DNA of 64,000 nt from a virus. The position numbers were made by a program, and so were the translations under genes. Positions 63,101-64,000 of this stretch are shown here, in pieces (position 1 is the first letter of the stretch; each line of letters starts with the position of its first letter). The notes under the pieces are model-generated. The model was given only the letters and a program-made list of their open reading frames with translations. It was not told where the DNA came from and ran no database searches. Location of the stretch: IMG/VR virus record IMGVR_UViG_3300008261_000125, positions 1 through 64,000 of that record. One strand, given 5' to 3'.

Positions 63101-64000
63101 AACCACCTATAGCTGAAATTATAAAAGATAAATTAGTAATTAGTTTTTCTTTAGGATGTTCTTCAGAATATTCATATTTACCTCTTACACCCCCTTTTAT
63201 TGTACCATAGAGTTTAAATTCTTTAGCAGATAAAAATGGATTATTAAAGTTAGTTTCAGGAGAGTGAAAAGTATAATAAGGATTATCAAAACTAGAACCA
63301 GGTATTGGTATATTAGCATTTATATTTCCATTACTATAAGAAGTTAATGTTGAACTTAAAAATGGATTATTGCCTAAATCATTATATGGATAATTTGGAA
63401 ATAAACCATTTTTTGTACTATTTGGTATAGCATATCTACACATGTTATTAATCATACCTTTGGCAATAATTGTTCTATTACCATTTCTAGTACCTCTTAA
63501 TATTTCATATCCTATAATACCTGGAATAGGTTGACCACTATTATCTACAGGAGGTTTGACTTTTTCAAACTTAACTCCCATTATTCTTATTTTATCTCCA
63601 TTACCACTATTAAATAATACTGTATTTGAACTAGTATTATCTTCAGGAAACTTATGATGTCTTATAGGTTTTCCACATAAATCATAATCATCAATTTGAG
63701 TACTGCTGTAAGGAAAGCTAGTAACTGCTGACCAAGTATGAGCACTTGCATTCCAAATTTGTGGTTTGTTATCTGGGTAGTTTTCACTTGATTGCCAATA
63801 ACCCATATAACCTTCAGCAATGACTACACCACCATCTGGTAAAACATTAGCACCTAAAGGTGGAGGTAATGGAAAAGTAGCAGTTTCAGTAGCTGTATTG
63901 TAAGTTTCAAATACGTATTCATCTCCTTCTAATGCATTACTTGCTCCAAAACTCCAAGCTGAATCTTCTTTAGCAGAAGGTCCACCAGGAATTGAATATG
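60189..64000 (-). CDS. crAss-like tail stabilisation/muzzle-type protein (5' end outside the window)
   Basis: The frame stays open to the window edge: upstream of the ATG at 63806 it continues with IPGGPSAKEDSAWSFGASNA and GVVIAEGYMGYWQ, so that Met is internal and at least 1269 residues are encoded. GYWQSSENYPDNK followed by a RHHKFPEDN segment is the pattern I know from the large tail-stabilisation proteins of crAss-like phages. A hydrophobic, Ala/Ser-rich segment (about residues 290-420 of the visible part) interrupts beta-rich sequence. It is a probable tail component. Stop overlaps the ATG of the 807-aa gene. Confidence 0.68.
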   Translation of the reverse strand, partial: YSIPGGPSAKEDSAWSFGASNALEGDEYVFETYNTATETATFPLPPPLGANVLPDGGVVIAEGYMGYWQSSENYPDNKPQIWNASAHTWSAVTSFPYSSTQIDDYDLCGKPIRHHKFPEDNTSSNTVLFNSGNGDKIRIMGVKFEKVKPPVDNSGQPIPGIIGYEILRGTRNGNRTIIAKGMINNMCRYAIPNSTKNGLFPNYPYNDLGNNPFLSSTLTSYSNGNINANIPIPGSSFDNPYYTFHSPETNFNNPFLSAKEFKLYGTIKGGVRGKYEYSEEHPKEKLITNLSFIISAIGGLVIAAQAAQGQSSKKFSTTLSTSGHYNDVLAAGTSSGLLSPSYLLVNPPVTGVNLGLVGTILADEALASNTIGALVPLVPNATQKNIAYYSAAMSASGVLAASIPDLEVNKTDGYLDGLGGAGIIYKIPMFLNYFSEGTDSIIRLIRAIIRYRDFALRYHSHGFYNEFDNVNKANTFRSEIDNAFYINPEIVSLNPNLQINNLYRQRTVTFETISTNKLPVPTGDNSRSGIIKPSNITKVEDMVNKIFETRCASHYGALKVRIKNQYSQLNNIVQVPVSPCYSTGSSTTTLFGGDTYVNRYTEKNTFLYFYDWLEGQPDGAQLDYTQHVMIPYPKYWANFNQFQTSDFTSSFFSQLATFGQSEPSIVPSSYYVLDGEGFNAAISGFSPNSFRFDVKGWFYLFKSGVRDFFVESEINTAYRDYGALEEQKFYDPYEGSDTKDLFKTSIIKSGNYYKYDFSLSISKMFSNYVSWASSQPISYDPYIAETCYVYKPTRAVYSLPAQYESLKDGWLVFLPSNYNDFDNVVTCIKPVNKSGAMIFFDAASPVQFQGTDQLETGLGTKLTIGDGGLFSQPMQALINVDSSHEYASCQNRLSVINTPAGLYWISQNQGKVFSLQGGIKEVSNMNMKWWFAQYLPYVLTKDFPDFELIDNPVIGIGCQSMYNNQDGILYFSKKDYKLKPEFKNLIQYTGSSNVFKVLSTQLLFKLGDPVDTLWQLYFDDASWTISYDPKTDGWIGYHDWHPSLTLPGKNTFMTTNPNDLRGIWIHNQRCDLYCNYYNIDQPFEVEFMVNTAQDVTSLRSIEYIMEAYKYAPNCYDRFHVLDYNFNEAIIYNTEQTSGLLKLVLNPKQNPTAILQYPIINPTNINVLFSKEENKYRFNQFWDTTKDRGEYYNPTIPGFAQRPIWNTGANGYHRVLNTFNLDYNKAPFQRKKFRHYTTSVLLRKAVVLNQSMNYKMLVMIANTKNLNSPR

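Noticed and set aside
1-64000. Possible alternative genetic code (TAG or TGA reassigned), as seen in some crAss-like phages
   Set aside because: Long genes stay open under the standard code, and TAA, TGA and TAG each end genes at sensible places (TAG at 16272 and 47332; TGA at 247, 1874, 7240). Reading through the TAG at 47332 hits another stop at once.
1-64000. CRISPR arrays, tRNA genes and insertion sequences
   Set aside because: No spaced repeats, cloverleaf with CCA-adjacent acceptor, or transposase with terminal inverted repeats was seen; there are no gaps above about 70 bases to hold them.

Overview
The window looks like part of the genome of a crAss-like phage (tailed virus of Bacteroidetes/Bacteroidota). 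It is AT-rich and densely packed, uses the standard stop codons (TAA, TGA and TAG all end genes), and shows almost no Shine-Dalgarno sequences. Many starts sit in an A/T-rich AATTATG context. The layout is two opposed blocks. Bases 1-21284 carry replication, recombination and nucleotide-metabolism genes on the plus strand, with one minus-strand gene at 3551-3853. Bases 21320-64000 carry a minus-strand block of giant virion, transcription and ejection proteins. The blocks converge on a bidirectional terminator at about 21286-21320. Capsid, portal and terminase genes are not seen and presumably lie beyond base 64000.

The plus-strand block encodes, in order: small hypotheticals; a damaged SF2 helicase; a ClpS-like adaptor; family-1 uracil-DNA glycosylase; a DnaA-domain-IV-like protein; a DnaB-type helicase behind a near-consensus Bacteroides promoter; a RecT-like annealing protein; a probable SSB; a TOPRIM primase; a GIY-YIG-like nuclease; and a MoxR ATPase/VWA-metallopeptidase module. 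The VWA gene is interrupted by a group I intron carrying a LAGLIDADG endonuclease. Next come a PD-(D/E)XK nuclease, a family-B DNA polymerase and two all-alpha NTP-pyrophosphatase-like proteins. Three proteins around the MoxR/VWA pair share a common domain and may belong to the same module.

The minus-strand block, read from 64000 leftwards, encodes: a tail-stabilisation/muzzle-like protein (cut by the window edge); two adjacent proteins with paralogous L,D-transpeptidase (YkuD-like) domains; a conserved GG-motif protein; two probable ejection/cargo proteins; a 2044-aa protein with a PD-(D/E)XK nuclease domain; a 3620-aa RNA-polymerase-like giant with zincin, NADAR-like and ASCH-like domains; a 1096-aa protein with zincin and P-loop kinase domains; and a 1904-aa protein with a degenerate zincin. 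These are probably packaged and injected to start transcription and counter host defences.

The most striking signals are: (1) internal segments that seem to be missing from three nucleic-acid enzymes: the helicase between motifs I and II, the DNA polymerase around Exo II, and the RNA polymerase at its catalytic Asp loop; (2) the intron placed exactly inside a HELLH codon run; (3) duplicated YkuD domains sharing a 35-nt identical stretch; (4) terminator-like or strong hairpins embedded about 25-35 nt inside three open reading frames. Family assignments come from motif recognition and remembered homologues; no database search was run.
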